From JBFWUM01 sp050247255 (GTDB lineage: Bacteria; Acidobacteriota; Vicinamibacteria; Vicinamibacterales; UBA2999), in NCBI GenBank assembly GCA_050247255.1, contig JBFWUM010000030.1, forward strand, positions 1 through 48,865: 48,865 nt of DNA, in the 5' to 3' direction. Positions 27,618 to 36,558 of this stretch are shown piece by piece (the first letter of the stretch is position 1; each line of letters starts with the position of its first letter). The notes beneath the pieces were generated by a model. It was given only the letters and a program-made list of their open reading frames with translations. It was not told where the DNA came from and ran no database searches. Made by a program: the position numbers and the translations under genes.

Positions 27618-28596
27618 GCACGGCGACGACCGCCCCCTCGGGCCGCTGCCGCTTCGCGATGCGGGGCAGCGAGCCGGCAGCGTACGATTCGACGACTGCC
27701 GGGTGCACGTACGACTTCCGGCAGACCGAGCGGGTGTTGCCGAGCAGCCCGGAGACGGCGTCGATCGCCTGCACCACGTTGTGCTTCGCCCGCGCCTCGC
27801 TCGATGGCGGAGCGAAGCGGACCAGCGCGGACAGCGCCAGCACGGTGCCCGCCCACGTGCGGAAGTCCTTCGCCGTGAAATCCTCGCCGTTCACGGCCTT
27901 GAGATAGGCGTTGACGTCGGCGGAGTCGAGATCCTGGACCGTTCCCTCGTCATCAACGTACTGAAAGAGCTGCTGCCCAGGCAGGTCGCGGCACTGCCTG
28001 ACAATGCGCGCCAGCCGCGGATCGTCCACCGCCACAGCGTGCTGCTTTCCGCTCTTGCCGCGGAAGCGGAACCGGATGGTCCCCCCGCTCACGGCCACGT
28101 GCCGATCCTCCATCGTCGTCAGCCCGTACGATCGGTTGCTCCTGGCGTATTCCTCGTTGCCAACGCGGATGAGGCTCTTCTCCAGCTGGATGACCGTGGC
28201 AATCACCTTCTCGCGCGGCAGGCCCGGGCGGCGCAGGTCCCGGGCCACCCGCGCGCGGATCTGTGGCAGCGCGGCGGCGAAGGCCTGCATGCGATCGAAC
28301 TTGTGCTCGTCGCGTGCGTGGCGCCAGGCGGAGTGATACCGGTACTGCTTGCGTCCCTTCGCATCGCGGCCGGTGGCCTGCACGTGCCCGCGCGCATCGG
28401 CGCAGATCCAGACATCGGTCCACGCCGGCGGGATGACGAGCGCGCGGATGCGCGCCAGCGTCGCCGCATCGCGTACCAGACGCCCGTCCGGGCGCCGATA
28501 GCGGAAGCCAAGCGGCCCCATCTCACGGCGAAGCCCGGGCTGCCCGTCGCAGACATACCGCAACCCTGCCGCCCTCGCGTGCCCCGCAGCCGTCAC
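27580..28596 (-). CDS. DNA topoisomerase IB
   Basis: About 338 residues from the GTG at 28596; a TTG at 28650 would add 18 residues encoded by a palindromic repeat. It is a poxvirus-like bacterial topoisomerase IB that relaxes supercoils through a 3'-phosphotyrosyl link. GLRYVCDGQPGLRREM and LGFRYRRPDGRLVRD form the N-terminal domain. KGRKQYRYHSAWRHARDEHK, RSNRSYGLTTMEDRHV and KDFRTWAGTVLAL carry the basic catalytic residues. The nucleophilic Tyr is in CRKSYVHPAVV. No companion gene is needed. It overlaps the YdeI-like gene tail-to-tail. Confidence 0.92.
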   Translation of the reverse strand: MTAAGHARAAGLRYVCDGQPGLRREMGPLGFRYRRPDGRLVRDAATLARIRALVIPPAWTDVWICADARGHVQATGRDAKGRKQYRYHSAWRHARDEHKFDRMQAFAAALPQIRARVARDLRRPGLPREKVIATVIQLEKSLIRVGNEEYARSNRSYGLTTMEDRHVAVSGGTIRFRFRGKSGKQHAVAVDDPRLARIVRQCRDLPGQQLFQYVDDEGTVQDLDSADVNAYLKAVNGEDFTAKDFRTWAGTVLALSALVRFAPPSSEARAKHNVVQAIDAVSGLLGNTRSVCRKSYVHPAVVESYAAGSLPRIAKRQRPEGAVVAVLRWSAREARKAA

Positions 28597-28627
28597 GCCA
28601 GGGGCCGTAGCAAGGTTCGTACGTAGT

Positions 28628-28645
28628 GTCCGCCTTGAGGCGGAC
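28628..28645. repeat. Palindrome GTCCGCCTTGAGGCGGAC before topoisomerase IB
   Basis: An 18-base hairpin-forming palindrome between ndh and the topoisomerase start. It shares the core CCGCCTnnAGGCGG with the elements at 2348-2385 and 38407-38428. Confidence 0.8.
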
Positions 28646-28646
28646 C

Positions 28647-29891
28647 TCAACTGCGATCGTTAGTGATGAGGCGGGCGCTGCGCTGGAACGTGACATACGC
28701 CACCGCCCATTGCAGCAGCACGGCAAGCCGGTTGCGGAAACCGATGAGCATGGTGATGTGCAGCAGCAACCACGCCCACCACGCCGGCCGTCCCGAGAAG
28801 CGCACGACATTGAGGTCGGCAATGGCCGCGCCCCTGCCGATGATGGCCATGTTGCCCATGTCGCGATAAACGAACGGCTCCGGCGCCTGCCCACGCAATC
28901 TCCGGAGGATGGTCCGCGCCGCGTGTACCGCCCCCTGCATGGCCGGCTGCGCGACGCCTGGCACCGGCGAGCCGTCGGCGTTCTTCACCGACGCGGCGTC
29001 GCCGACGACGAACACCTCAGGGTGACCTGGAATCGAGAGGTCCGCCTCCACGAGCACGCGGCCGGCGCGGTCGAGCGGCGCGCCAAGCGTCTTGAGGAGC
29101 GGCGACGCGGAAACCCCGGCGGCCCACAGCACGGTCGCGGCGGTGATCCGTTCATCACCTAGCTTCGCTCCGTGCTCGTCGATGTGCGTCACGGCAACCC
29201 CTTCGCGCACGTCGACACCGAGCTTGATCAGCGACGTGCGCGCCGCATTGCGCAGCTTTTCGGGGAACGCCTGCAGGATGGTCGGTCCGGCCTCGACGAG
29301 CACGATGCGCGCCTCCGCCGTGTCGATCGTTCGATACTCGTCGCGCAGCGTGCGGCGCGCGATCTCCGCGAGCGTCCCGGCGAGCTCGACGCCGGTCGGG
29401 CCACCGCCCACCAGGACGAACGTGAGCAGTCCCTGCCGCCTGGCCGGGTCGTCCTCCCGTTCCGCGCGCTCGAACGCCAGGAGGATCCGCCGCCGGATCT
29501 CCAGCGCATCCTCGAGCGTCTTCAGCCCCGGCGCGAACGGCGCCCATTCCGAGTGGCCGAAGTACGAGTGGCTCGCGCCGGTGGCCACGATCAGGTAGTC
29601 GTAGTCGAGCTGTGCCCCGTCGGCCAGCACGACGCGGCGCGAGGCGACGTCGATCGTCTCCGCTTCGCCGAGCAGGACGCGCAGGTTGCGCGCCCGCCGC
29701 AGGATCCAGCGGATGGGAGACGCGATGTCGCCCGGCGACAGCGCCGCCGTCGCGACTTGGTACAGCAAGGGCTGGAAGAGGTGATGATTGCGGCGGTCGA
29801 GCAGGGTGACCCGCACTTCCGCTTTGCGAAGCGCTTGTGCGGCAGACAATCCGCCGAACCCGCCGCCGACAATTACGACGTGTGGCGTCAC
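28647..29891 (-). CDS. ndh: Type II NADH dehydrogenase
   Basis: A 414-residue membrane-associated, non-proton-pumping flavoenzyme that passes electrons from NADH to quinone. VVIVGGGFGGLSAAQALRKA binds FAD, and FVLVGGGPTGVELAGTLAEI is the second Rossmann motif, for NADH. LFQPLLYQVATAALSPGDIA and VFVVGDAASVKNADG are diagnostic. The C-terminal hydrophobic helix (AWWAWLLLHITMLIGF) is the membrane anchor. The gene is divergent from the molybdopterin oxidoreductase, with 26 bases between starts. Its stop lies next to a palindromic repeat. Confidence 0.93.
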   Translation of the reverse strand: MTPHVVIVGGGFGGLSAAQALRKAEVRVTLLDRRNHHLFQPLLYQVATAALSPGDIASPIRWILRRARNLRVLLGEAETIDVASRRVVLADGAQLDYDYLIVATGASHSYFGHSEWAPFAPGLKTLEDALEIRRRILLAFERAEREDDPARRQGLLTFVLVGGGPTGVELAGTLAEIARRTLRDEYRTIDTAEARIVLVEAGPTILQAFPEKLRNAARTSLIKLGVDVREGVAVTHIDEHGAKLGDERITAATVLWAAGVSASPLLKTLGAPLDRAGRVLVEADLSIPGHPEVFVVGDAASVKNADGSPVPGVAQPAMQGAVHAARTILRRLRGQAPEPFVYRDMGNMAIIGRGAAIADLNVVRFSGRPAWWAWLLLHITMLIGFRNRLAVLLQWAVAYVTFQRSARLITNDRS

Positions 29892-29917
29892 GTGACTCCG
29901 TCTAGGTAGTATTGCCC

Positions 29918-31857
29918 ATGAAGCCCGCCAGCCTTTTTGCGACCGCGCACAGCGTCGCGACCGCCTGCCCGCTCGACTGCCCCGACTCGTGCAGCCTCGA
30001 CGTGACCGTCCAGGACGGGCGCATCACGGCCGTCGATGGTTCAGACGCCAATCCGGTGACCGGAGGGTTCATCTGCGCCAAGGTGCGCCGTTTTCCGGAG
30101 CGTATCTACGGCGCCGACCGGCTGCTCTACCCAGCCGTACGCAAGGGCCCGAAGGGGCTGGGCCAGTTCGAGCGCGTGTCCTGGGACGATGCGCTGGCCC
30201 TGGTGGCCGAGCGGATGCGCGACGCGCGCGAACGGCTGGGCGGCGAGGCGATCCTTCCGTTCTCGTACGGCGGTTCGAACGGCATCCTGACGCAGGACAC
30301 GAGCGACGCGACGCTGTTCCGGCGTCTCGGCGCCTCGCGCCTGGCGCGCACGGTGTGCGCGGCCCCGACCGGCGCCGCCAACCTGGCGCTCTACGGCAAG
30401 ATGCCGTCGGTCACCTACGAGGACTTCCCCGAGGCGAAGCTGATCATCCTGTGGGGCGTGAACCCCTCCGCAACGGGCATTCACATCATTCCCTACATTC
30501 GCGACGCGCAGCGTCGCGGCGCCGCGCTCATCGTCATCGATCCACGCACGACGCCGCTGGCGAAGCAGGCGGACGTGCACCTGGCCGTGAAGCCGGGCAC
30601 CGATCTGCCGGTCGCGCTCGCCATCCATCGCCACCTGTTCGAGAGCGGCGGCGCCGACACCGCGTTCCTGGCGCAGCACGCGACCGGGGCCGAACGGCTT
30701 CGCGAGAAGGCGCGCGCGTGGACCTTCGAGCGCGCCGCGGACGTCGCCGGCGTCTCCGCCGAGGCGCTCGCCTCCGTCGCGCACCTGTACGCCGAGCGTT
30801 CGCCGGCACTGGTCCGCTGCGGATGGGGACAGGAACGCAACCGCAACGGCGGCAGCGCGTCGATGGCCATCCTGGCGCTGCCCGCCGTCGGCGGCAAGTT
30901 CGGCGTCAGGGGCGGCGGCTACGCCATGAGCAACTCCGCCTCGTGGGGGATCACGCGCCCGTGGATCCGGGCTGACGAACCGCAGACGCGGACGGTGAAC
31001 ATGAATCACCTTGGCCGGGCGCTGACCGAATACCAGGATCCGCCGGTCTCGATGCTGTTCGTCTACAACTGCAACCCGGCGGTCACGATGCCCGATCAGC
31101 AGCGCGTGCTGAAGGGCCTGGAGCGCGACGACCTGTTCACGGTCGTGTTCGAGCAGGTGATGACCGATACGGCGCGCTATGCCGATGTCATCCTGCCCAA
31201 CGCCACGTTCATGGAAGGCTACGACCTGGCGCGCTCCTACGGGACGCTGTCGCTCAGGCTCGGGCAGCCGGTGATCGAGCCGGTCGGCGAATCGCGCTCC
31301 AACGCCGACGTGTTCGGCGAGCTGGTCGATCGCGTCGGGCTCGGCGAGCCTGGCGACGCGCGCGGCGACCTCGAAGAGATGCTCGGGGTGCTCGACGCGC
31401 TGCCCGGCACCCTTGGCCAGGAACTGCGCGACCACGGCGTGGCGACGCCCCCCTGGGGCGGCCGGCCGGTGCAGTTCGCCGACGTCTGGCCGCTCACTGC
31501 CGACCGGAAGGTGCACCTCTTCCCGGAGGCGCTCGACGCCCAGGCGCCGGCGGGGCTCTACGCGTTTCAGCCCGATCCGGCGACGGTGGACTACCCGCTC
31601 GCGCTGATCTCACCGGCGAGCGAGCGCTCGATCAGCTCGACGCTGGCCGAGCTGCCGCGCCCCGACGTCCGCCTGCTGATGCACCCCGACGACGCCGCGA
31701 CCCGCGGGCTGACGGACGGCGATGCCGTGCGCATCTTCAACGCGCTCGGCGAAGTCCGCTGCAACCTGCAAATCGGTACGTGGATCCGCCCCGGCACCGT
31801 CTCGCTGCCGAAGGGCCTGTGGCGGCGCCACACCGCCAACGGCTACACCGGCACCTC
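29918..31857 (+). CDS. Molybdopterin oxidoreductase, 3' end lost in gap
   Basis: 646 residues are visible before the scaffold gap. A 4Fe-4S site at Cys17, Cys21, Cys25 and Cys53 (ACPLDCPDSC; FICAKV) is followed by SWDDALALVAERM, PFSYGGSNGILTQD and RCGWGQERNRNGG. MNHLGRALTE and LFVYNCNPAVTMPDQ are cofactor-binding motifs, and a C-terminal molydopterin-dinucleotide-binding domain begins near residue 565. The family covers formate dehydrogenase-, polysulfide reductase- and assimilatory nitrate reductase-like enzymes; the substrate is not fixed. The ATG at 29918 is better than a TTG six bases earlier. The missing part is probably short, the end of the last domain. Confidence 0.88.
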
Positions 31858-31957
31858 NNNNNNNNNNNNNNNNNNNNNNNNNNNNNNNNNNNNNNNNNNN
31901 NNNNNNNNNNNNNNNNNNNNNNNNNNNNNNNNNNNNNNNNNNNNNNNNNNNNNNNNN
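31858..31957. other. Scaffold gap of 100 N
   Basis: Exactly 100 unknown bases. Unlike the first gap, no flanking duplication is seen, so its true length is unknown and may be far from 100. It separates the oxidoreductase from a different gene. Confidence 0.99.
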
Positions 31958-32154
31958 GCCGCGGCGAGAAGGCCAGGTTCTACAACATCGCAGAAGCATC
32001 ACTCGACGAAGCGAGCTACTTCCTCAAGCTGGCGGCAGATCTTCGCTACGGGCACGACCCGACACTCGATGAATCGGCCGCCGAAATCGGACGCATGCTG
32101 GCGACCTACTGCCAACGACTGCGGCACGATACCCGCGATCCTTCTAGCTTCTAG
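31958..32154 (+). CDS. Four-helix-bundle (S23/IVS-type) protein, 5' end lost in gap
   Basis: The last 64 codons of a gene. RGEKARFYNIAEASLDEASY and FLKLAADLRYG match the third-to-fourth helix region of TIGR02436 four-helix-bundle proteins, which are encoded by 23S rRNA intervening sequences or as free-standing genes and include the Avd accessory proteins of diversity-generating retroelements. The start and about half the protein are missing. The stop is inside a CTTCTAGC word array, so the last residues (DPSSF) are repeat-encoded. No rRNA gene and no reverse transcriptase are visible. Confidence 0.7.
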
Positions 32155-32178
32155 CTTCTCGCTTCTGACTTCTAGTAG
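32141..32178. repeat. CTTCTAGC word array between four-helix-bundle gene and tamB
   Basis: CTTCTAGC, TTCTAGC, TTCTCGC, TTCTGAC, TTCTAGTAG in tandem. It supplies the stop of the four-helix-bundle gene and covers the convergent end of tamB (stop at 32172-32174). Confidence 0.75.
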
Positions 32179-35100
32179 TTAAAGAAAAACAACACATCGA
32201 TCCCCCCCCGCTCGATGCGGCGGAAGGTCACGCGCTGGGTGCCGCCCTGGGCCTCGGCGGCTGTGGCCTGCAGGCGCAGGTATTCGCGGATCTGGTACTC
32301 GAGGATCAGCTCCGTCGCCTGGCCGGCGCCGAAGCCCTGGCGCAGGCGGAAGAACAGGTTGTTGCCGATCTGCTCGCCGACAGTGAGCTGCGGGCCGCCG
32401 CCCTGGTCACCGGCCGCCTGGATCTGGAACTCGTCGATGTTGAGCGCGTTGCCGATCGACGTCGCCAGGCCCGACGCGAGGTAGCCGCCGGCCAGCGCGC
32501 CGGCGCGCTCCACGAGCGAGACCTGCTCCCCCTCCCCCAGCTCGTTGATCGGCTGGTTGAAGACGATGAGCGACAGGATGTCGGCCTGCTCGAGCGGCGG
32601 CTTGCTCGAGAACGAAAGCTCCGGCTGACGCATGGTGCCCTGGATGCGGACGGTGGTCTCGACGCCGGAGATGACACGCGTCGCCCGCAGGTCGAGCAGC
32701 GGGTCGAACTCGTCGCCGCCGGTGAGGCGGATGAGCCCGTCACGCCCGATCTCGAAACGCCGGCCCTGGAAGGTGTAGCTGCCGCGGATCGTGTTGACCT
32801 CGCCGCTCAACTGCAGCTCGCCGCCGGGTTCCTTGCGCAACCCCACCGCGCCGCCGACGGCGACGTTCATGTCGCCGATCTCGATCGGCGCGTTCGCCGG
32901 CCGGATGTCGCGGCCGCTCAGCACCAGGTTGCTCGGAATGCCGACGCCAATGGCCATGTCGAGCGACTCGAACAGGCCGGGCGTCTCCGCGTCCACGGGG
33001 TTGCCCGACGTCTGCGGCGTCGCCGGCGCCGCAGACGTCGAATAGGCATCCGAGCCAAGGAGCATGACCAGTTCCGACACGTAGATGGTGCCCGTCGCCA
33101 CGTCGACCGATCCCTCGAGCCGCGGCGCCCGCAGCTCGCCGGTGAGCCGCAGGTCGGTATCGAGGTGGAGCCGCGCCACGTCGTTGTCGATCACCTCGAA
33201 CTCGTCGGACCGGATCGCGATATTGACCGCGCCGACCGAGCGCGCGTGCACGCCGAGCGTGCCGCCGACGGTCATCGGCTGGCCGTTCTCGTCGACGATC
33301 CGCATCTCGGTGATGCTCACCTGGTCGGTCTGCAGGTCGATCCGGGTATCGAGCCCCGTGTAGGCGGTGCCGAGCTCGGGCACATCGAACGCGCCGTTCC
33401 GGATCTCGATGGCGCCGTTCATGTGCGGGTCGAAGCCGGAGCCGGTCACCGTCACGTTGGCCTGCATGGTCCCGGTCACGTTGGTGACGTAACTGGTGAA
33501 TCCCTGGACGACGCCGAGGTCGATGTCGCTGCTGGCGATCTCGAGGTTGACCGCTTCGCCTGGCGCCGGCTCGTCGTGCTCGCCGACGCGCTCCGGCGGG
33601 TTGGCGCGGAAGAGGGTCAGCGGCGCGGAGCCCTTCGCCGTGAACCAGGCCTGCGGGTTCTGCTGCAGCCGCACGTCGAGCGTCACCCCCTGCCCGGCAT
33701 AGTCGACCGTGCCGCCGAACGACTCGAACATGAACTCGCGAAAGGCACCCGGCGAGAGCATGAACTCGCCCTTGACGTGTGGGGCGTTCGTCGAGCCGGA
33801 GACCACCGCGTCGGCGTTGAGCCGCCCCGACACCCGCTGGTTGCCGAGCAACAGCGTGTCGAGCTGGGCCACGTCGACGTTCTCGGCGCGCACCCGCAGC
33901 GAGTCAGATGGCGACCCAAGCTCGCCGTCGGCGGTCATCCGCTGATCGCCGCTGACCAGCGTGAAGTTGCGCACGGCGATCCGCCCCCGTCCGTACTGGA
34001 CGACCGCCTCGCTTCCCGGCTGGGTGTTCCACTGGACCATCTCGGAGCGCAACGCCAGGTTGCCGATGTGCACCTCCTGGTGATCGGGGTGCAGCACGAC
34101 CGAGCCGGCGGCCTCGAGCTGCCGCAGTTCCTGCTGCGCCGTCGCGTTGAACTCCAGGCGATCCATCGCGTAGGTCGTCTCGGCCGTCAGCTCGTTGATC
34201 CGCTGCCCGGCCAGCTCCAGGAAGGTGGCGTCGGTCTTCGCCGTCACCATGGCATCGGCCACCGTGAGGTTCGGCACCGAGAGCGTGAACGCCGAGTTGA
34301 GCGCGAGCGCCTCGTTGTCGCCGTGGCCGATGTTGCTCCCCTTGAGCACGCCCTGGGCGTCGAGGCGGGTCGCGTTGCCGGTCAGCGTCGCATCGACGAC
34401 CACGGCGCCCTTGAGCGGCTGTTCAATCAGCTCGCCGACGCGCTCGAGGGCCGGCGTCTCGACGTGGAGCGTCAGGTTCGAGGCGCCGGTGTCGTTGAGG
34501 GCCACGTGCCCCTGCCCCTGGATGTTGAGATCCGCGCCGACGATTGAGAGCTGGGTGATGTCGCCTTCCCGGCCGGCGAAGCGGCCGTCGACGGCGGCGG
34601 TGTCGATGGCGAAGTCGGCCAGGCGCGAGTTCGCCAGGTTGATTCGTCCCGAGGCGTCCACATCGTCCGGTCCGATGCCGCCGGCGTAGCCGCGGATGGT
34701 TGCCTTGACGTCGAGCACGCCGGAGAGGTCGCCGGCCAGCCGGCTGTTGCCGCTGATCGCCTCCGGGTTGAGGTTGGCGAACTGGCCGATGGCCGACACC
34801 GTCGCATCGCCGTTGCCCAGGTTCGCCGTGAAGTCGAGCCGCGGGAACGAGGCGCCGAACAGCTGCGAGTCGGTCGCCGAACCGCGCGCGTCGATAACCA
34901 ACGGATAGCGCCCGCCGCCACGGCCGCTCATGTCGAACGTGGCGGTGATGTCGCTCCGGTACCGATCAGCGGCCAGCGCGGCGACGCCGAATCCCCGTCC
35001 GACCTCCTGGAGGTCGAGATTGGCCACGTGCCCTTTCGCCGAATACTGCGGCGCGCCATCGCCGACACGGAAGGTCGCGGTCGTCCCATCGCCAATCGCG

Positions 35101-36530
35101 GCGCCGGCCACGGTCGAGGGGGCCATCGTGACGTCACCGGAGTAGACCCGGGCGCGCCCGGTCAGGCGATAGGTGAACTGCAGGTCGCTCGGGACGCCTG
35201 GCGCGTTGAAGGACGGCGGCAGGTTCCGGAGGTCGAGATGGGCAGCGCGACCCTCGAGGTCGAGCGCGAGCGGCTGTCCCGTGCGGATGGTGCCCGCCGC
35301 CGTCGCCTGCCCGCCATACGCCGAGGCCGCCGCGTCGACGCGAATCACCCGGCCGTCGATGCGCCCGCCTGCGGTCACGTCCTGCGCGCGATAGCCGGCG
35401 ACGTCGACGCTCGACGCCGTGACGTCGTAGGTGCCGCTCAGCGGCAATCGGCCTTCCGGCAGCGCGAGATCGATGCGCCCCTGCCCGGTGATGTCGCTCC
35501 GCAGCGTCGCGCTCTTCGCCAGCGGGCCGACGTTGAGGTGCGTCATCTGCACGGTGCCGGCAATGCGGCGTCCCGGGGCTTCGCTGTCCACCCTCAGGTC
35601 AGCCGTGATCTCGCCGACCCGGCCGTCGCGCAGGTTGAGGGCGACGGCCAGCGCATCGGCCGGCCCCTCGGCGGTCACCTCGAACGCCGGCTGCAGGCCA
35701 TACCCGCGCAGTGCCGGAACGACCCGGCCGATCTCGTCGGTGTCCAGCTTGTCGGAGGTCGCCTGGACGTCGACGAGCGGCGCGCCGTCCTCGATGTTCT
35801 CGATCGATCCCGACAGCGCAAGAGACGACTCCTCGGTACGGAACGCGATCCCGTCGAGATAGACCGTGTTCTCGCGGCGCCGGACCGTCCCGGACAGCGC
35901 GTTGACGCCGAAATCCGGCCCGGCGGCTCGCAGCGACACGTGGTTGATGTCGACGCGCAGTTCCTCGGCATCGCTGGCGACGCCCACCGACGCGTCCAGC
36001 CGGTCGATGCGCGACGGCGCGTCGATGGCGCCCGACGTCCCTGCGACCTCCCCTTCGAAGAGCAGCGTGCCGTCGCTGATGCCGATCTCGCCGATCTCCA
36101 GCGGACGACGGTTGCGCGGCTCATCCGGATCGGGCGTGCGCGCCTTGATCAGCTCGGTCAGGTTCCATCCGTCCGCGGTCTTCTCGACCAGGATCGTCGG
36201 CTCGGTGAGCCGGATCGTGTCCAGCACCACACCGCCGCCGAGAAACGTGAACGCGTTGTAATCGAGTCCCAGGTCCTTCACGTCGACGACCGTCTTGCCG
36301 TTCACGGTCACGTCGACGTCTTCGAGCTCGACCCCGAAGAAGAGATTGCCGTCGAGGCGGCCGATCGACAACCGGCCGTTCACGTAGTCCTCGGCCTGGC
36401 GAACGATGAAGCCGCGCAGCCACTCCTTGAACCAGGTCGTCTGCGTGACGATCACCGCCATCGCCGCCGCCCCGACGACGAGCGTGCAGACGAATGCGAC
36501 AACCTGTAACGCCCTGCGACCTAGCGACAT
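32172..36530 (-). CDS. tamB: Translocation and assembly module protein TamB
   Basis: About 1452 residues. An N-terminal signal anchor (ALQVVAFVCTLVVGAAAM) is followed by a very long repetitive beta-rich part, as in AsmA/TamB lipid-transfer proteins. A C-terminal TamB (DUF490) domain contains SGEVNTIRGSYTFQGRRFEI, LSLIVFNQPINELGEGEQVS and the closing aromatic LFFFNY. TamB spans the periplasm as a hydrophobic groove between inner membrane and TamA, and is implicated in phospholipid transport and outer-membrane protein insertion. The ATG at 36530 is chosen because it precedes the anchor. It follows tamA by 28 bases filled with a word array (CACAATTCACAATG), and no Shine-Dalgarno is visible. Confidence 0.9.
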   Translation of the reverse strand: MSLGRRALQVVAFVCTLVVGAAAMAVIVTQTTWFKEWLRGFIVRQAEDYVNGRLSIGRLDGNLFFGVELEDVDVTVNGKTVVDVKDLGLDYNAFTFLGGGVVLDTIRLTEPTILVEKTADGWNLTELIKARTPDPDEPRNRRPLEIGEIGISDGTLLFEGEVAGTSGAIDAPSRIDRLDASVGVASDAEELRVDINHVSLRAAGPDFGVNALSGTVRRRENTVYLDGIAFRTEESSLALSGSIENIEDGAPLVDVQATSDKLDTDEIGRVVPALRGYGLQPAFEVTAEGPADALAVALNLRDGRVGEITADLRVDSEAPGRRIAGTVQMTHLNVGPLAKSATLRSDITGQGRIDLALPEGRLPLSGTYDVTASSVDVAGYRAQDVTAGGRIDGRVIRVDAAASAYGGQATAAGTIRTGQPLALDLEGRAAHLDLRNLPPSFNAPGVPSDLQFTYRLTGRARVYSGDVTMAPSTVAGAAIGDGTTATFRVGDGAPQYSAKGHVANLDLQEVGRGFGVAALAADRYRSDITATFDMSGRGGGRYPLVIDARGSATDSQLFGASFPRLDFTANLGNGDATVSAIGQFANLNPEAISGNSRLAGDLSGVLDVKATIRGYAGGIGPDDVDASGRINLANSRLADFAIDTAAVDGRFAGREGDITQLSIVGADLNIQGQGHVALNDTGASNLTLHVETPALERVGELIEQPLKGAVVVDATLTGNATRLDAQGVLKGSNIGHGDNEALALNSAFTLSVPNLTVADAMVTAKTDATFLELAGQRINELTAETTYAMDRLEFNATAQQELRQLEAAGSVVLHPDHQEVHIGNLALRSEMVQWNTQPGSEAVVQYGRGRIAVRNFTLVSGDQRMTADGELGSPSDSLRVRAENVDVAQLDTLLLGNQRVSGRLNADAVVSGSTNAPHVKGEFMLSPGAFREFMFESFGGTVDYAGQGVTLDVRLQQNPQAWFTAKGSAPLTLFRANPPERVGEHDEPAPGEAVNLEIASSDIDLGVVQGFTSYVTNVTGTMQANVTVTGSGFDPHMNGAIEIRNGAFDVPELGTAYTGLDTRIDLQTDQVSITEMRIVDENGQPMTVGGTLGVHARSVGAVNIAIRSDEFEVIDNDVARLHLDTDLRLTGELRAPRLEGSVDVATGTIYVSELVMLLGSDAYSTSAAPATPQTSGNPVDAETPGLFESLDMAIGVGIPSNLVLSGRDIRPANAPIEIGDMNVAVGGAVGLRKEPGGELQLSGEVNTIRGSYTFQGRRFEIGRDGLIRLTGGDEFDPLLDLRATRVISGVETTVRIQGTMRQPELSFSSKPPLEQADILSLIVFNQPINELGEGEQVSLVERAGALAGGYLASGLATSIGNALNIDEFQIQAAGDQGGGPQLTVGEQIGNNLFFRLRQGFGAGQATELILEYQIREYLRLQATAAEAQGGTQRVTFRRIERGGIDVLFFFNY

Positions 36531-36558
36531 TGTGAATTGTGCATTTTGAGTTTTGAAT
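36531..36558. repeat. Short AATTGTGCATTTTGA array between tamA and tamB
   Basis: On the minus strand, ATTCAAAACTCAAAATGCACAATTCACA runs up to the tamB ATG. The words AAAAC TCAAAATG, CACAATT and CACAATG make the start codon itself part of the repeat. It is AT-rich against the GC-rich flanks. Confidence 0.65.

Noticed and set aside
28597..28650. TTG start of topoisomerase IB at 28650
   Set aside because: The extra residues come from a palindromic repeat and precede the normal family N-terminus.
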